Shown: positions 10,250 through 21,350 of the stretch, one piece after another
How the letters are laid out: each line of letters opens with the position of its first letter
Position numbering within the stretch: the stretch's first letter is position 1
From: Mixophyes australis
Lineage: Eukaryota; Chordata; Amphibia; Anura; Limnodynastidae
Assembly (NCBI GenBank): GCA_036250195.1
Contig: JAVHZZ010000005.1
Location: forward strand, 129,207,500 to 129,271,499
Reading direction: 5' to 3'
Length of the DNA stretch: 64,000 nucleotides
Made by a program: the position numbers and the translations under genes
Notes under the pieces: generated by a model
Told to the model about the DNA's origin: nothing
The model's database searches: none
Seen by the model: only the letters and a program-made list of their open reading frames with translations

Positions 10250-10533
10250 TTTTGACATTATTGAATTTGGTACAGTCATCCAATACTCATAGACTTGAGT
10301 CTAAGTATCATCGATTTCATTCATTATTCATGATTGTTCATTATTTGTCCAATATATTGTGTTGGATATATAGCTATTAATACCAGCTGGTTCATACTTT
10401 GTAAGGATGTAAATATACATTTTGTTTACACTTTTATATGTGTTTTAATAAATTTGCTTTTATATTTATACAACCTACGTTTGCATTTTAGAGAGTTTAG
10501 TGTCCTCTGCAATCAGCGCTGTTTTTTGTTTTT
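10250..10533. repeat. PLE-1 terminal inverted repeat, right copy
   Basis: Reverse-complement partner of 5050-5323. It ends three bases before the target duplication at 10537. It contains the same ACACAATATATTGGAC region, inverted, and the GCAATCAGCGCTG word. Confidence 0.9.
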
Positions 10534-10536
10534 TGT

Positions 10537-11396
10537 TATAAATTAAATGGAATTAATTTAGGAGAATCTATAATGGAAAAGGATTTGGGAGTGCTCGTAG
10601 ACAGTAGACTTAGCAATAGTGCTCAATGTCAAGCAGCAGCTGCAAGGGCAAATAAAGTATTGGCATGCATAAAAAGGGGCATAGATGTGAAGGGAAGACA
10701 GTGTAATTTTGCCACTGTATAAATTGTTGGTAAGACCTCATCTTGAATATGCAGTACAGTTCCGGGCACCACTCTATATAAATGAAAATTTGGAACTAGA
10801 AAGGGTTCAGAGAAGGGCGACACAATTGATAAATGGTATGGAGTCATTAAGTTATGAGGAAAGGTTAGCCAGTTTAGGCATGTTACTTTAGAAAAGCGGC
10901 ATCTAAGGGGAGATATGATTACTATGCACAAATACATTAAGGGTCAATACAGAGAACTTTCATGGGATCTTTCTACCCCAAGGACTATACACAGGACACG
11001 CCGTCACCCCTAAGGTTAGAGGAGAGAAAGTTTAACAACCAACAAAGGAAGGGGTTCTTTACAGTAAGGGCAGTTAAGATATGGAATTCATTGTCAGGAA
11101 AGGTTGTGATGGCAGATTCAATAGATATGTTTAAGAAAGGGTGAGACAAATTTTTAGCGGAAAAGTGTATCCAGGGATATGACCGTTAATTAAAATGAAT
11201 GATAGTAGTGGATATATGGTAAAAATAGGACTGCAATATTGAGTCTGGGGGGATTTTCATAATTGAAACAGATTGACGGTTGCTTACTCTGGATCAATTT
11301 CAAATATAAGTGCAGGATCGCAGGAGATCCAAAATAGGTTGAACTTGATGGACCGGTGTCTTTTTCAACCTCATCAACTATGTTACTATGTTACAT
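10537..11396 (+). pseudogene. CR1 reverse transcriptase C-terminus and 3' tail
   Basis: The frame resumes after the Penelope insert with [19 protein letters not shown] at about 10573, then [11 protein letters not shown]. After a frameshift comes [19 protein letters not shown] (about 10712-10768) with RVQRRATQLINGMESLSYEE. These are the conserved CR1 thumb and C-terminal blocks. FFTVRAVKIWNSLSGKVV (11057-11110) is the usual last coding block. The 3' untranslated region runs to the ATGTTACT tail at 11376-11396. Confidence 0.9.
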
Positions 11397-12129
11397 CTTT
11401 GCTACACATTCATCCAAACATCATTATTTGATGTCACACATGATGAGGTTTTTGCACAGCCCTAATGAATTTTCTGTACAATTATGCATTGCGCATGCAT
11501 TAATTTACTGTGCATGGGGCAAGATAAGGCAGCTTCAGAGGAAATAGAGTGATACGATGAGCCGGCAGCCACACACCATTCGTAATATTAGATGCAAGAT
11601 TGAAAATGTGATGATTACTAATCCCGTTATAGTAAAAGTTGTATCTGAAAACATGTGATTTGTTAGTGTGTAATGATAGTAGCTTAAAAAATAAAATAAG
11701 CAACATATAACTGGGCAATATAAATATTTATTCCCATGTTTCAGCTGCATATCATTTCTGAATATATTTTAACTTGTTTATTAATATTTATATCATTTCA
11801 TTCATAAATAAATAATAAAATAATATATAAAATATACTGTAAATATAAATCAAATGCCAACACTATTTACATTTTCTATTGCACAAAACAGGAAAATACT
11901 CATATATTATGTAATATGAACGGTTGACAGTCCAGGTGGAGGGAGCAGGTGACCAAAGAGGAAATGGCAGCCCAGGAGACAAGACAGTTAACCAGAGAAG
12001 GTGGCCCAGAAGAAGCAGGAGGCTCTACAAGCTGGTGCATAAATAGTCTATATTATAGATTTAATAAATATTCTATGCTATATTATATTAGTAATATATA
12101 TATTGATTGTTTGGGCTCTGCCTTTATCT
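11397..12129. other. AT-rich non-coding sequence, nothing recognised
   Basis: There is no protein-like frame and no clear repeat end. The block is strongly A+T-rich, especially 11750-11900. A short run near 11940-12020 encodes K, E and Q-rich peptide only by composition. Confidence 0.5.
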
Positions 12130-12905
12130 TGTATGTGGCTGCAGTACCTCAATACCACCAGAGGTGCTGCTGTTTTGCCCTTGAACATTCCACCTCACCT
12201 GCAGGAGTTAATCTCCTTCACTGATTAGTGCCTGCACCTGTTCCACTGTTTTATATACCTGCCTCAGTCAGTGTTTGTGGCAATTCCTTGTTTGTCCCTA
12301 GTTGCTGCTGTTTTTTCTGCTATCCTTGTGAATAACCTGCTCCAGTTTGTTACTTCGGTTTCACCTCTGCCTGTGATCTGACCATCCCTGATTGCTGCCA
12401 GGATTGACCCTTTGCCTGCGACCCTGACTATGCATATTGTTTCCTGGATTGACCCTTTTGCCTGATACTTGATTCTGCCCTTCATCTGTGATTCCACTTC
12501 CCAGCCTAAGGTACATGGTGTCCGCTATCTGCTCATTGGGACTTACCTGTGCTCACTGTGTTCTACTATCCAGAGGTGCATCTTGATCTGACCTCTTCTT
12601 GTTCTGTTTTGCTCTCCAGCGCCATCTCTACATAGGCCGCTACTAGCATTACACCCAACCTTGAATCTGTGCTGCTATAGACTGTACCATTAATCTCTAC
12701 CTGCATCTGTGGCTCAAATCTGGTTGACTTGCTAGCTTGTACTGCAGTTAACCCTTCATATGCTGGAACTGTTGTTGCTTGAAGTGAGTTGCTGTTTACA
12801 GATTCCCTGCACCTATTGGCTTCCTTGTATATTTGCTTAATAAGAATACTTTATTTTATTCAAACACTTCTGTCTCACACTGAGTTGATACTAAGTTTCA
12901 TACCA
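12130..12905 (+). mobile_element. Probable solo LTR, Ty3/gypsy type
   Basis: The block begins TGTATG (12130) and ends CATACCA (about 12899-12905), imperfect inverted ends. It has the style of amphibian gypsy LTRs: a TATA-like TTTTATATACC at about 12250-12260, then many CCTGACC/TGCCTG words. An A+T-rich stretch with polyadenylation-like sequence (AATAAGAATACTTTATTTTA) lies close to the end. No gag or pol adjoins it, hence solo. Exact borders are uncertain. Confidence 0.5.
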
Positions 12906-14529
12906 TTGATAATATGTACGTCAATCTTTGTGTGTATTTCTGCAACGTCAGACATTTCTATGCATTTAAAATTTTAAAACTCAAAGCAAGAATTAATTTG
13001 TCTCTCCCTTATTGCTGCATTTGCTATCAAGTGTAAATTACCCAAAAACTGTTTACTGAACCACTTAAAAAAATTGCATTGTTCTTGATACTGTCCTGTA
13101 CATTTCAAATAAATGTGACTAAAATAATTACAGCTTTTGTGCAAAAGCAATGTTATCCTTAAGACCTTCACCACATATTTGAAATGGAACATAGTCATCT
13201 TATGACTGTATAATAAATATATTAGTTAGAAATAACATATGATACAAACAACAAAACAATATTGACAACTTACAAATCATACATTCTAAAACACACTGTT
13301 GAAATAGTGCTTGAAAAAGTCTAGTTTTACTTTATGCCATGTTATATTAAGAAATTAAATACACCATTATTTACACAAGAAAACTGTATTTGGCAGCCTC
13401 TCATATACAGGTGAAAGTGAGTTGAAATCCGTTGAAGAGATCAGGTGGTGCAGGCAACATTTGAGAGAATATGCAACTTCCATTTTTAGTTTATGTTTTT
13501 TAAATAATTTTTGCTTTAAATGTGCATTATCTGTTATTTATTCTTTATAAAATGTACAGATTGTACATAAATATAGTAATACATTACAGTATAAGGCTAG
13601 GAAGTACACACCAAAGATTTACTTATGTAGTACTAATTACAAAAATATATGTTGATTGACGTTTAGAGCTGCTAAAATATAATAATCTGTTTTCTATACA
13701 AAATACAATATTTTCTGTAGAGAGATATGCAGCATCCTTCCACCATCTCATTTATTTTGGTTACTGTAAGAGAGTTATATTCTAGGGGTCAAAAGCTACT
13801 GTGGTATCTGTTTTTCAATTGCTTAATTGAATGAATTTACAAGACAATAGATAATAAGGACATGGAGGAAGGGTTCCAACAAATATTGCAAGGAACAGTA
13901 TTTGAGGTTTGAAATGTACATCCCACTCTATGATTATTATTTTTTTCTAAATCAATTAATACATGAACTAATGTAAATTGTACAACCTTAATTTCATAGT
14001 GTGAATCAATACAATGATTTTACTGTGTGTTTATAATATGTAGTTAATTAATAAAATGCTCTAGAATTATTGTTTGACATTCGAATATATTTCATATAAA
14101 TTAATGTCAAACTATAAACCTTTTTGGCAGCATTCTGGAGGACTCAGTATGCCACGCTACACGGGGGATGGCGCTATCACACTGTAAAATACGCACGCAC
14201 GCACACACTCGCACTACAACATTTGGTTATTTATATATTTCAGATTTATTAAAGGTTCCAGTCCACATTTATTTATTAGTAAAATGTATTAGATTGTATA
14301 TTTATTCATATATAATACTGTAGTAAAGGTTTTTATGGTTCAGGTGTTTTAAAAGATAAAGAGTTTGGTCTCATATTAAAGCTTATTTCACCAGCATTAA
14401 CCCGGTGTGGACGGAATAGCGATCGCAAGATACAAGCAATATGAGATTAAAGCTAAAAAAAATATTTTTGTGTGGGTCAGTTTGAACTGGTCATTCAGAG
14501 TCAAATCATGGGAACAATAGGGTGGGGGA
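12906..14529. other. AT-rich non-coding sequence with a short palindrome and a CA/CG-rich run
   Basis: No coding or repeat family is recognised. At 14070-14114 GTTTGACATT and AATGTCAAAC form inverted ends about 45 bp apart. A CACGCACGCACACAC-type run sits at about 14190-14212. Just before 14530 lies the purine-rich word AGGGTGGGGGA, which resembles a polypurine tract but precedes the left LTR. Confidence 0.5.
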
Positions 14530-14903
14530 TGTAAGGATCAAATTAACTGACCTATAACTTGCAAGGAACTGGAATGCCATTAACCCCTGGACCAATGAAG
14601 ACCTTACTAAGTGTTAGCTGGACAAGTATATACAAGCACGCTGGTTTTTGTTCTCTCTTTCTTTGAAGCTGGAAATGTGACCGCATGAACCTAAGGAAGA
14701 TGTAATATATTTGGTGTTTTCATACTTTCCTGCTTTAATGTAACATCTTTAATAGGTATCATGTATCGGCTATATTGTACTGTATTGTACTTATCTATTG
14801 AACTGCTAAACAAATTGCTTTTGCTAAAAAAATTGCTTGTGCTTCGGTACCACACAAATCGCTTAGACATAGCTTATTGGAAAACGATAAAATTACTTTA
14901 ATA
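14530..14903 (+). repeat. ERV 5' LTR
   Basis: This LTR starts TGTAAGGATCAAATTAACTG and shares about 350 bp with 24246-24650. Shared features are a TATA-like GTATATACAAGCACGCTGG, a polyadenylation-type region around AAATTGCTTTTGCTAAA, and the end CGATAAAATTACTTTAATA. Relative to the right LTR it lacks about 30 bp after ACCGCATG. Both LTRs end in TA where CA would be usual. Confidence 0.8.
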
Positions 14904-14906
14904 ATT

Positions 14907-14916
14907 TGGGGGCTCG
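14907..14916 (+). other. Primer binding site, tRNA-Pro type
   Basis: TGGGGGCTCG matches the first ten bases of the classical retroviral tRNA-Pro primer site. It sits three bases after the LTR end. Beyond it the match is lost (AAAAGGC). Confidence 0.75.
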
Positions 14917-15479
14917 AAAAGGCACTACATTGCTCAAAGATTCATAAAACTACTGGATTTTGGTTTACCAACAAAGGGTGGGATGAGAACGTATGCCTTT
15001 ATATCATCTAGTGTTGCTAAATCGATTATCCGCTTTGTGCAATCCATGGGGTGCTAGTGAGAATCTAGGGACAAGAAGAAAAAAAAACCTCTTTCTTTTT
15101 CATATCATTTTGCGATTTAAATGTATTGCATTGCTTAGCGTATGTGTACTTCCGGTATTATTGCCACATGTTTAAACAATCATGTTATAGTCTGTTATAT
15201 ATGTATAGTATAATCACTTGTTAAAGCCTCTGAAACATTATTACCATTGTTTGGGAAATCTATTTTCTGTGCAGAAAACAAAGGTTGTATGTGAATGGTA
15301 TGCATAAAGATAAGAGAAGAGTTTGTATACTGTTAAAAAGAGACAGATAAGGGAAGAATTTGTATACTGTTGAAAAAAAAGACAGACAAAGAGGTGATTT
15401 ACTATTGAAAAGACAGGGATATCGGTTGCTGCCTGACGAGGTGGACTGGACGGTCAAGGTTGTGTTTGAAATGAGAACA

Positions 15480-15640
15480 CTATTTAAGTAGTTTATTTTG
15501 AGTAGCATGCAGTGTTATTTTAAGTAGTATGTGGTATTTTGAGTAGCATACGGTGCAGTTTTTCAGTAGTATACGGTATTGAGTAGTATACGGTGTATTG
15601 AAGAAGTATATGATTTGAATAAGTAGTATACAAGCTATAC
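15480..15640 (+). repeat. Short degenerate tandem repeat in the ERV leader
   Basis: The word GTAGTATACGGT, or close variants (GTAGCATGCAGT, GTAGCATACGGT), recurs seven or eight times at 15-30 bp spacing. It lies between the primer site and gag, where packaging signals normally sit. Function is unknown. Confidence 0.65.
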
Positions 15641-15904
15641 GGTGAAAACAGATTTTGCTGGAGAGTCAAGGGTATCGAGGAGCTGATAGCCCTTTAGTCC
15701 GCATTGATATTTCTGTGTTAGGGGTCCTCGTTTAGTACAAGAGGAAGCGAGTGGACGCGGCTTGTAGCAAATACGTCCACAGGCCTGTAAATATCTCTAG
15801 CGGTAGATTGAGTGTTGAAAGTAGTGGCAGAATATTGTGATATTCCTGGGACCCTATATTGTGGCAGGATAGTGTTATATTCCTAGGACCCAATATTGTT
15901 CAAC

Positions 15905-16333
15905 ATGGGTGCTAAGCAGACGCTAGAGATGGCCGATGTACTGCCTAAGGAAGGCCTTATTGGTTCGGTAAGATTTCTCATGTGTAAGAAATATGGTGCA
16001 TACGCAACGACATATTGCGACAAGTGGGTCAAGATGACCAAGGATTGTGAGAGACCTTTTCCAAAGATCGGTAGTTTCAATTCAGAGGTGTTGAATAATG
16101 TTACAGATAAAGTACAGTTGATTAAATCAACAAAAATGAGAATTGAACATGATGATTGTTTGAAATTGTGGCAACTAGAGGGGAACATGTGGCAAGGCAG
16201 CGCATGCACAGCGAAAGTAGGCATGGCGAAAAGTGCGTGCATAGCGGAAGTAAGAGTTGCCAAGCGAAGAGAAGCGAGCGCAAAGCAGGATGGTATAAAA
16301 CCGAATATAATTAAAAAAATAAAAAACTTATAA
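15905..16333 (+). pseudogene. gag: ERV Gag, N-terminal (matrix) part
   Basis: The start at 15905 gives M-G-A-K, a glycine at position 2 as needed for N-myristoylation of retroviral matrix proteins. An in-frame ATG nine bases upstream (15896) is less likely to be used for that reason. About the first 100 residues look like a folded matrix domain with several W, Y and C residues. After about residue 100 the sequence turns into a low-complexity K/A/R-rich tail (repeats of A-K-V-x-M-A-K type) and stops at 16333. Capsid and nucleocapsid are not seen downstream. This is therefore a truncated or diverged gag. The open frame may be partly chance at its 3' end. Confidence 0.6.
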
Positions 16334-17492
16334 AAATAGTAAATTTATTATTTAGGTTTAAAAGCTGAGTAACTTAAATGTATATTTTTATTTTTATGTG
16401 TATGGTGGGTGTGATTGAATTTAGGAAAATAACCCTGCAATAGAGGAAAAAAAAAAAGACCAGGTTTTTCAAACAGTCTGAAGATACTTTTTTTTTTATT
16501 CCATGCATAAAGTACAGTCAGGGAAAAGAAGTGTAACAAAATAAATTTGTTGTGTCTAAGCAAATGGCTTAGATTCAGGAATCCTAGAAAAAAAAAAATC
16601 AGGTTTCACATTTAGTTGAGAGATATCCAGTGTCTCCAGACAAATGGTCTTAGTTAATTGACCCTGACTATAATGAGGCTATATAGCCTTAGAACAATAC
16701 ACAAAAGACTGGAGATAGCGTTGCTAAGGAGTTATTCTGCAGTGACTGAAGAGACAGAGAGTTTTGTTTTTTGGTTTGTTTGTTTGTTTTATGTTGTGTT
16801 GAGTTTAGGTTCCTGTCACAGGTCGATGATAAGGATTGAAAGCAAAAAGAAATATCATGTTTGTTTTTTTGATATTTGAAACTGACTTTATTTTGTTTTT
16901 CTTTTTGTAGATAAGGACAAAGAAAGAAGTATATATACTTAGTTATTATGGGGATTACGGAAAAAGTACAAAGCTTTCCCTTGAAAGACAAATTAACAAT
17001 AATTAATTTGGTTGAGATTCATTATTTAAAATGAAGTGTGCACATACTTCGCTCTAATTTTGTTTTATGTATTTCAGGAGGACACACATGAGAGATATAA
17101 AGCATGTATCACAATGGGTAAAACTTTGCACTTCTCCATTATAGTCATGAGATACTGAGTTCCATATGAGCTAACGACGGACGACAATGGATTGCACGGT
17201 TGATGTAAGACACCCAAGTTAAGTATGGGGAGGGGTCATAGTTTGGAGAATAGCTAAGGGGATTAGTGGAATAAATACAGCCATTTTCCCATAGTGTCCA
17301 ATCCAGCTGTCATGTTTGCATGTCTATTTGTTTTCAAACCCTTGTATTCAAATCTTTGTATTCTTATTATTCGTTGCTCTCCTATTTTCTCATTCTTTAC
17401 ATCTATGCTAGTATCTCTCTCTCTTCTCTTGTATAGAGATACAAAAAGACGTAGACACGGTCTCCTTAAATGGGGCTAAGGCATTTTTTTTA
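16334..17492. other. ERV internal remnant, no coding recognised
   Basis: Sequence between gag and the hAT insertion. There are A- and T-rich runs and no readable retroviral motif in any frame. It probably derives from gag-pol by position only. Confidence 0.4.
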
Positions 17493-17502
17493 CATAAGAC
17501 TA

Positions 17503-17678
17503 GGGGCTAAATTTACTAAGCTGCGGGTTTGAAAAAGTGAGGATGTTGCCTATAGCAACCAATCAAATTTTAGCTTTCATTTATTTAGTACCTTCTACAA
17601 AACGATAGCTAGAATCTGATTGGTTGCTATAAGCAACATCTCCACTTTTTTAAACCCGCAGCTTAGTAAATCTACCCC
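17503..17678. mobile_element. Palindromic MITE (TA target, about 176 bp) at the tip of hAT-A
   Basis: It begins GGGGCTAAATTTACTAAGCT and ends AGCTTAGTAAATCTACCCC, with arms of about 75-80 bp that include GTTTGAAAAAGTG and CACTTTTTTAAAC. It is flanked by TA on both sides. The centre is A+T-rich. The CCAAT-type word AACCAATCA and its inverse TGATTGGTT are in the arms. I recognise this as a very common amphibian inverted-repeat family, compatible with a Tc1/mariner-type mover because of the TA duplication. Confidence 0.9.
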
Positions 17679-18311
17679 TAGGGGTGTGCACCGGACACTT
17701 TTAGTGTTTTGGGTTTTGGGTTCTGATTAGCTTGAGGTTTTGGGTTCTGATTTGTTTTGCCAAAACACCCCACTCAAGGTTTTGGTTCTGATTTAGGGTT
17801 TTGGGTTCTGATTTTTTTTAAAAAAAGCATAAAAAGTGCTAAAAACCAGTTTTTTGTTTTTTTTTCACTCCTACGCTATTATTAACCTCAATAACATTCA
17901 ATAACAATCATTTCCACTAATTTCCAGGCTATTCAGAACACCTCACACCTCACAATATTGTTTTTAGGCCAAAAGGTTGCACCGAGGTAGCTGGATGTCT
18001 AAGCTAAGCGACACAAGTGGGCGGCACAAACACGTGACCCATCTAGTAGTGGCACTGCAGTGACAGACAGGATGGCAGTTTGAAAAACTAGGCCCCAAAG
18101 AGGACATAATGCCAAAAAAAGAGGTGCAAGATGGAATTGTCCTTGGGCCCTCCCACCCACCCTTATGTTGTTGAAATAGGACATGCGCACTTTAACAAAC
18201 CAATCATTTCAGCGACAGGGCCTACCAAACAACTGTGGCTAAAATTATTGGTTTGTTTGGGCCCCCACACAAAAAAGCTATTCATCTCTCCCTGTACAAA
18301 CTAAACCGGCT

Positions 18312-21239
18312 CTACTGAGGCAAGATGTTGTCTTCATCCTCTGATTCCTCGCCCCCTTCAGTGTGTACTTCCTCATCCTCACACATTATCAATTCGTCCC
18401 CACTGGACTCCACAATCACAGGTCCATTTGTAGTCTCTGGAGGCCAGTGCTGGTCTTGATTGAAGAATAGATAATTCATTTTTATGAACATCATCTTCTC
18501 AACGTTTTGCGGAAGCAACCTCCTTCGCTGCTCATTGACCACGTTCCTCGCTGCACTAAAAACTCTTTCGGAGGGGGACAACTCAGGTAAAATAGAGCCA
18601 GTTTGTACAAGGGCTTCCAAACTGCCTTTTTTTCCTGCCAGTAAGAATAAGGACTGTCTGACATGTCTACTTGGATGGTGTCAGCAAAGTTATCCTCCAC
18701 CATTTTTTCAATGGTGACAGCATCCAATGCAGCGACTGTAGACATGTTTGAAAACAATGGTTGGCAGGTCCTTCAGTCCGGACCAGATGTTCTCAGCATC
18801 CCCGCCAGCGGGTCGTTTATGAAATCTCAGCTGTTTCCTCGCAGCCACAGGTGTGGAAGAAAATGAAGGAGGAGCTGTTGGCATGTCACGGTCCTCTTCA
18901 GAGGACAATCTCCTGACCAGCAGGTCTTTGCACCGCTGTAGACTTGTGTCCGCCGGAAACAGAGACACAACATACGCTTTAGACCGAGGATCGAGCACAG
19001 TGGCCAGGAATGTATTCCTCTGACTTTAAAAGAGTGACCACCCTCGGATCCTGGCAAAGCGTACGAAGGGCTTCATCCACAAGAGCTACATGCTTTGTGG
19101 AATCGCAATGCTTTAACAGCTCCTCCCTCACTTTCTCCAGCTGCTTCTGCAACAGCCTGATCAGTGTCGGAACTGACTTCTCGTGTGGCAAGTTCAACTG
19201 GCTGGAGAACCTTGCACAACACGGAAATCAGTCTCCACTGCGCTTGACTCAGGCGCATCCCCACTCCTTTGCCTATGTCGTAGGTGGCTGTGTAGGCTTG
19301 AATGGCCTTTTGCTGCTCCTCCATCCTCTGCAGCATATAGAGGGTGGAGTTCCAGCGCTTCACAACCTCTTGTTTGAGGTGATGGCAGGGCAGGTTCAGC
19401 CTTTTTTGATGTTGTTCGAGTCTGCGGTAGGCAGTGGCAGAATGCCAAAAGTGTCCAGCAATTTTGCGGGCCACCGCAAGCATATCCTGCACACCCCTGT
19501 CATTCTTCAGGTAATGCTGCACCACCAAATTTATTGTGTGGTCAAAACATGGGACGTGCTGGAAATTGCCCATATGTAATGCCCGCACAATGTTACTGGC
19601 GTTGTCTGACACCACAAATTCCCAGGAGAGTGTAAGTGGGGTAAGCCACAGCGAGATTATTTCCCTCAGTTTCTCTAAGAGGTTGTCAGCGTTGTGCCTC
19701 TTATTAAAACCGGTGATACACAACGTTTCCTGCCTTGGAACGAGCAGGGGTTTTGGAGATGCTGCTACTGATGCAGCTGCTGCTGTTGCTGCGGAAGGTG
19801 ATGCTGTCACAGTCATATAGTCCTTTGTTTGCCCTGAACCACTTGTCCACATGTCCGTGGTTAAGTGGACAGTGGGTACAACCGCATTTTTCAGAGCACT
19901 GAGGACACTTTTTCGTACTTCTCTGTACATCCCGGGTATCGCCTGCCTAGTGAAGTGGAATCTCGACGGGATTTGGTACCAGGGACACAATACCTCCATC
20001 AACCGTCTAAATCCCACTCCACTGATGGCGGACACCGGACGCACGTCTAACACCAACATAGCTGTTACGGCCACAGTTATCCGCTTTGCCATAGGATGAC
20101 TACTGTCGTACTTCGTGCTCATGGCAAACGACTGTTGTACGGTCAACTGTTTAGTGAAAGACATAGCGTTCTTACGACTTCCCCTCTGGGAAGATGACCG
20201 ACTACCAGCAGCAACAGCAGCAGCGGCAGTAGTAGGCGTACCGCTGCAGGATCCTCCAGAAGAATCCCGGTTTGAAGAGGACTCAGTCATGCCGGTGACA
20301 TGGCCTGCAGGACTATCTCTGATGGAGATCATGGAGGAAATTGACGAGGAGGGTGTTGCTGGTGTGGATACAACAGGACCAAGGGACTTAGGTGTCCCTG
20401 GACTGCTGACGGTCCTAGCCACAGGTCCTGAACTAAACACTGAATTATGAAGGTTCTTCAGGTGACGTATAAGGGAGGATGTCCCTAGGTGGCCAAGATC
20501 TTTACCCCTGCTTATTCGAGCTTTACATAAGGTACATATGGCCATACATTTTGTCCGGATTGGGATAGAAATAACTCCAGACCGAAGAGGTAGATGTTTT
20601 GGTCTTCTGCCCAGGCATGATGATGGGCTTTTTCATCCCATGGACAACAACTGTTTCCCCCCCTGGTGCCTCATTTAAGATAACCACATCAGCATCCTCC
20701 TCGTCAAGTTCCTCCTTAGCGCCAGCTACATCAATATCCTCCCGGTGTACAACATTCACACATTCATTAGCCAAATCTGTAACTGGACTGTGGGTGATCC
20801 TTCCAGCATATGCAGAGGGCATGCTGCAAATGGTGGAAGGAGCCACCTCTTCCCGTACAGTGATGGGAAGGTCAGGCTTCGCAACCACCAACACCCTTGG
20901 ACTCGCCTTGGGGATTTGTGATGCCATCTCTTTAGAAGGCAGAGTTGTTTGCTGTGTTGTTGATGACAGCTTAAGTCTCTTAAATTTTTTAGAGGGGGGA
21001 GGAGGAGGAGGGCTTAGATCCTCGGGTGAAGCTGCACCACTAGTCATGAACACGGGCCAGGGCCTAAGCCGTTCCTTGCCACTCCATGTCGTAAATGGCA
21101 TATTGGCAAGTTTACGTTTCTCCTCAGATGATTTTAATTTCCTTTTTTTGCTAATTTTATTGAACTTTGGCTTTTTGGATTTTACATGCCCTCTACTAGG
21201 AGATTGGGCATTGGCCTTGGCAGACGACGTTGATGGCAT
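18312..21239 (-). pseudogene. hAT-A transposase with BED zinc finger and hATC domain
   Basis: Reading on the minus strand from an ATG at 21239, a basic, low-complexity N-terminus of about 200 residues leads to VWSYFYPNPD. A frameshift near 20545 then enters a 490-codon frame. That frame opens with a BED finger (CTLCKARISRG, then HLGTSSLIRHLKNLH: C-x2-C and H-x4-H spacing), then S/T-rich linkers. The RNase-H-like core follows: LTTDMWTSGSGQTKDYMTV (first catalytic D), VVSDNASNIVRAL (second D), CFDHTINLVV, and RWNSTLYMLQRM. C-terminal frames at 19197-18312 hold KQLEKVREELLKH, LDPRSKAYVV, then the hATC block ERVFSAARNVVNEQRRRLLP (catalytic E region) and an acidic tail. At least three frameshifts inactivate it. 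Confidence 0.93.
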
Positions 21240-21350
21240 TTCATCGTCTATGTCATGACTAGTGGCAGCAGCTTCAGCATTAGGAGGAAGTGGTTCTTGA
21301 TTTTTTCCCTACTTTATCCTCCAAATTTTGGTACTCCATTATAGTTTAAT

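Larger units (their letters stand above)
4921..10536 (-). mobile_element. Penelope-like element PLE-1, inserted in CR1, opened by a hAT
   Basis: A perfect 15-bp target duplication (TATAAATTAAATGGA at 4906-4920 and 10537-10551) brackets the insert. Coding pieces on the minus strand (8657-9679) show a Penelope-type reverse transcriptase and a GIY-YIG-like C-terminal region. Near both ends lie long inverted copies of the same sequence (5050-5323 and 10250-10533), as known for some Penelope elements. About 130 bp of unique sequence (4921-5049) follows the left inverted copy. Subtracting the hAT at 5517-8127 leaves about 3.0 kb. That is close to full length at the ends but missing much of the N-terminal reverse-transcriptase coding. 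Confidence 0.88.
2590..11396 (+). mobile_element. CR1-type LINE, 5'-truncated and twice interrupted
   Basis: Three colinear reverse-transcriptase segments (2590-3760, 4715-4920, 10537-11160) join when the two inserts at 3761-4714 and 4921-10536 are mentally removed. The 3' end has the usual CR1 layout: a 3' untranslated block with GTTGAACTTGATGGACC, then a short tandem tail of ATGTTACT units at about 11376-11396. The endonuclease domain and ORF1 are absent, so the copy is 5'-truncated, as most CR1 copies are. Frame breaks and stops show it is old. It predates both inserts. Confidence 0.9.

Noticed and set aside
14519..14529. Polypurine tract marking the LTR at 14530 as a 3' LTR
   Set aside because: The primer site directly after this LTR fits a 5' LTR. 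The purine run is kept only as a hint of a lost tandem copy.
20599..21258. 219-codon plus-strand frame
   Set aside because: Shadow of the hAT-A transposase N-terminus, which on the minus strand shares blocks with hAT-B.
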